Positions 63,655 to 64,000 of a stretch of DNA of 64,000 bases are shown piece by piece (the first letter of the stretch is position 1; every line of letters starts with the position of its first letter). Made by a program: the position numbers and the translations under genes. The stretch spans positions 5,890,001 through 5,954,000 of the forward strand of contig OX359246.1 of NCBI GenBank assembly GCA_947179485.1, read 5' to 3'. A model generated the notes under the pieces. That model worked only from the letters and a program-made list of their open reading frames with translations. It was not told the origin of the DNA and did no database searches. This DNA is from Allacma fusca. Its lineage: Eukaryota; Arthropoda; Collembola; Symphypleona; Sminthuridae.

Positions 63655-64000
63655 GATACAACTACATTAAAACCTGTCTGGAATGATACAAAACATTCAA
63701 GCAAAACTCAAGGGCACAGCTCTTTATTTACAGTAATCAAGTTCCAGATAGTAAACCCCAAATATCACGGGTCTACAGAAATGAACGTGGCATTGCATGG
63801 CAAACGAAATGTTAAAACTGCGTAGAAAATTTGCATTTGCTTAATCATTGTTTACTCAGAATTCCCTACTAAATCAATGTTCGTGCGAGTTCAAAAATAA
63901 TGTGTTATTTTCAGGGATTATATTCTAACCGAAACAAGTTTTTTTAAAACATTGTATCAAATAATGCTAATCTCGAGTTACTCCACGCATTTAAATTTGA
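63655..64000 (+). repeat. start of a further IR-cluster repeat unit
   Basis: Copy of 60175-60540 that runs to the window edge. By analogy an IR-like sequence could follow shortly beyond it. Confidence 0.6.

Overview
AT-rich eukaryotic (invertebrate) chromosomal DNA. The only host gene family I can recognise is a tandem cluster of divergent ionotropic-receptor-like (IR-like) genes. Together with a metazoan-type Polinton/Maverick, this suggests an arthropod, plausibly a springtail or another hexapod; that placement is inference. There is no sign of prokaryotic DNA.

Layout. 1-1.9 kb: intergenic DNA with a GGTACC-rich foldback-like repeat. 1.9-11.6 kb: a full-length Ty3/Gypsy LTR retrotransposon on the minus strand, with 545-bp LTRs that look identical and GTTT target duplications. 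12.98-14.93 kb: IR-like gene A, with one frame break. 15.2-19.5 kb: a 4.3-kb hAT-type element (8-bp duplication GGTCAATG) holding an R2-like non-LTR retrotransposon remnant, which is itself split by a 990-bp Mutator-like foldback element (9-bp duplication CTTTCAATT). 19.7-20.6 kb: a decayed IR copy. 21.2-45.5 kb: a small hAT element (8-bp duplication TTTAGAAC) into which a 23.1-kb Polinton has inserted (6-bp duplication CACATA). 45.5-50.1 kb: further foldback and hAT elements. 51.3-61.1 kb: more IR copies (B broken, C intact, D truncated, and short relics), plus palindromic MITEs up to the window end.

The Polinton (21668-44755) carries protein-primed DNA polymerase B, retroviral-type integrase, FtsK/A32-type packaging ATPase, adenain-like cysteine protease, major capsid and a minor-capsid candidate. 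These virion genes are packed with stop-start spacings of 1-14 nt or overlaps. Unusual cargo is also present: a PIF1-type helicase on the opposite strand; four genes whose reading frames are only completed by splicing, two of them predicted small single-pass membrane proteins; and a 4.4-kb ORF-less left arm with hairpins and tandem arrays. One hairpin carries a let-7-like seed. The polymerase frame is broken near 38.87 kb, so this copy may not be autonomous.

The IR copies share upstream and downstream sequence, so the cluster grew by tandem duplication of roughly 3-4-kb units. Transposons later inserted between and within the units.

All calls come from reading the sequence and the translations. 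No database search was run. Splice models are hand-built from GT/AG sites and phase agreement.
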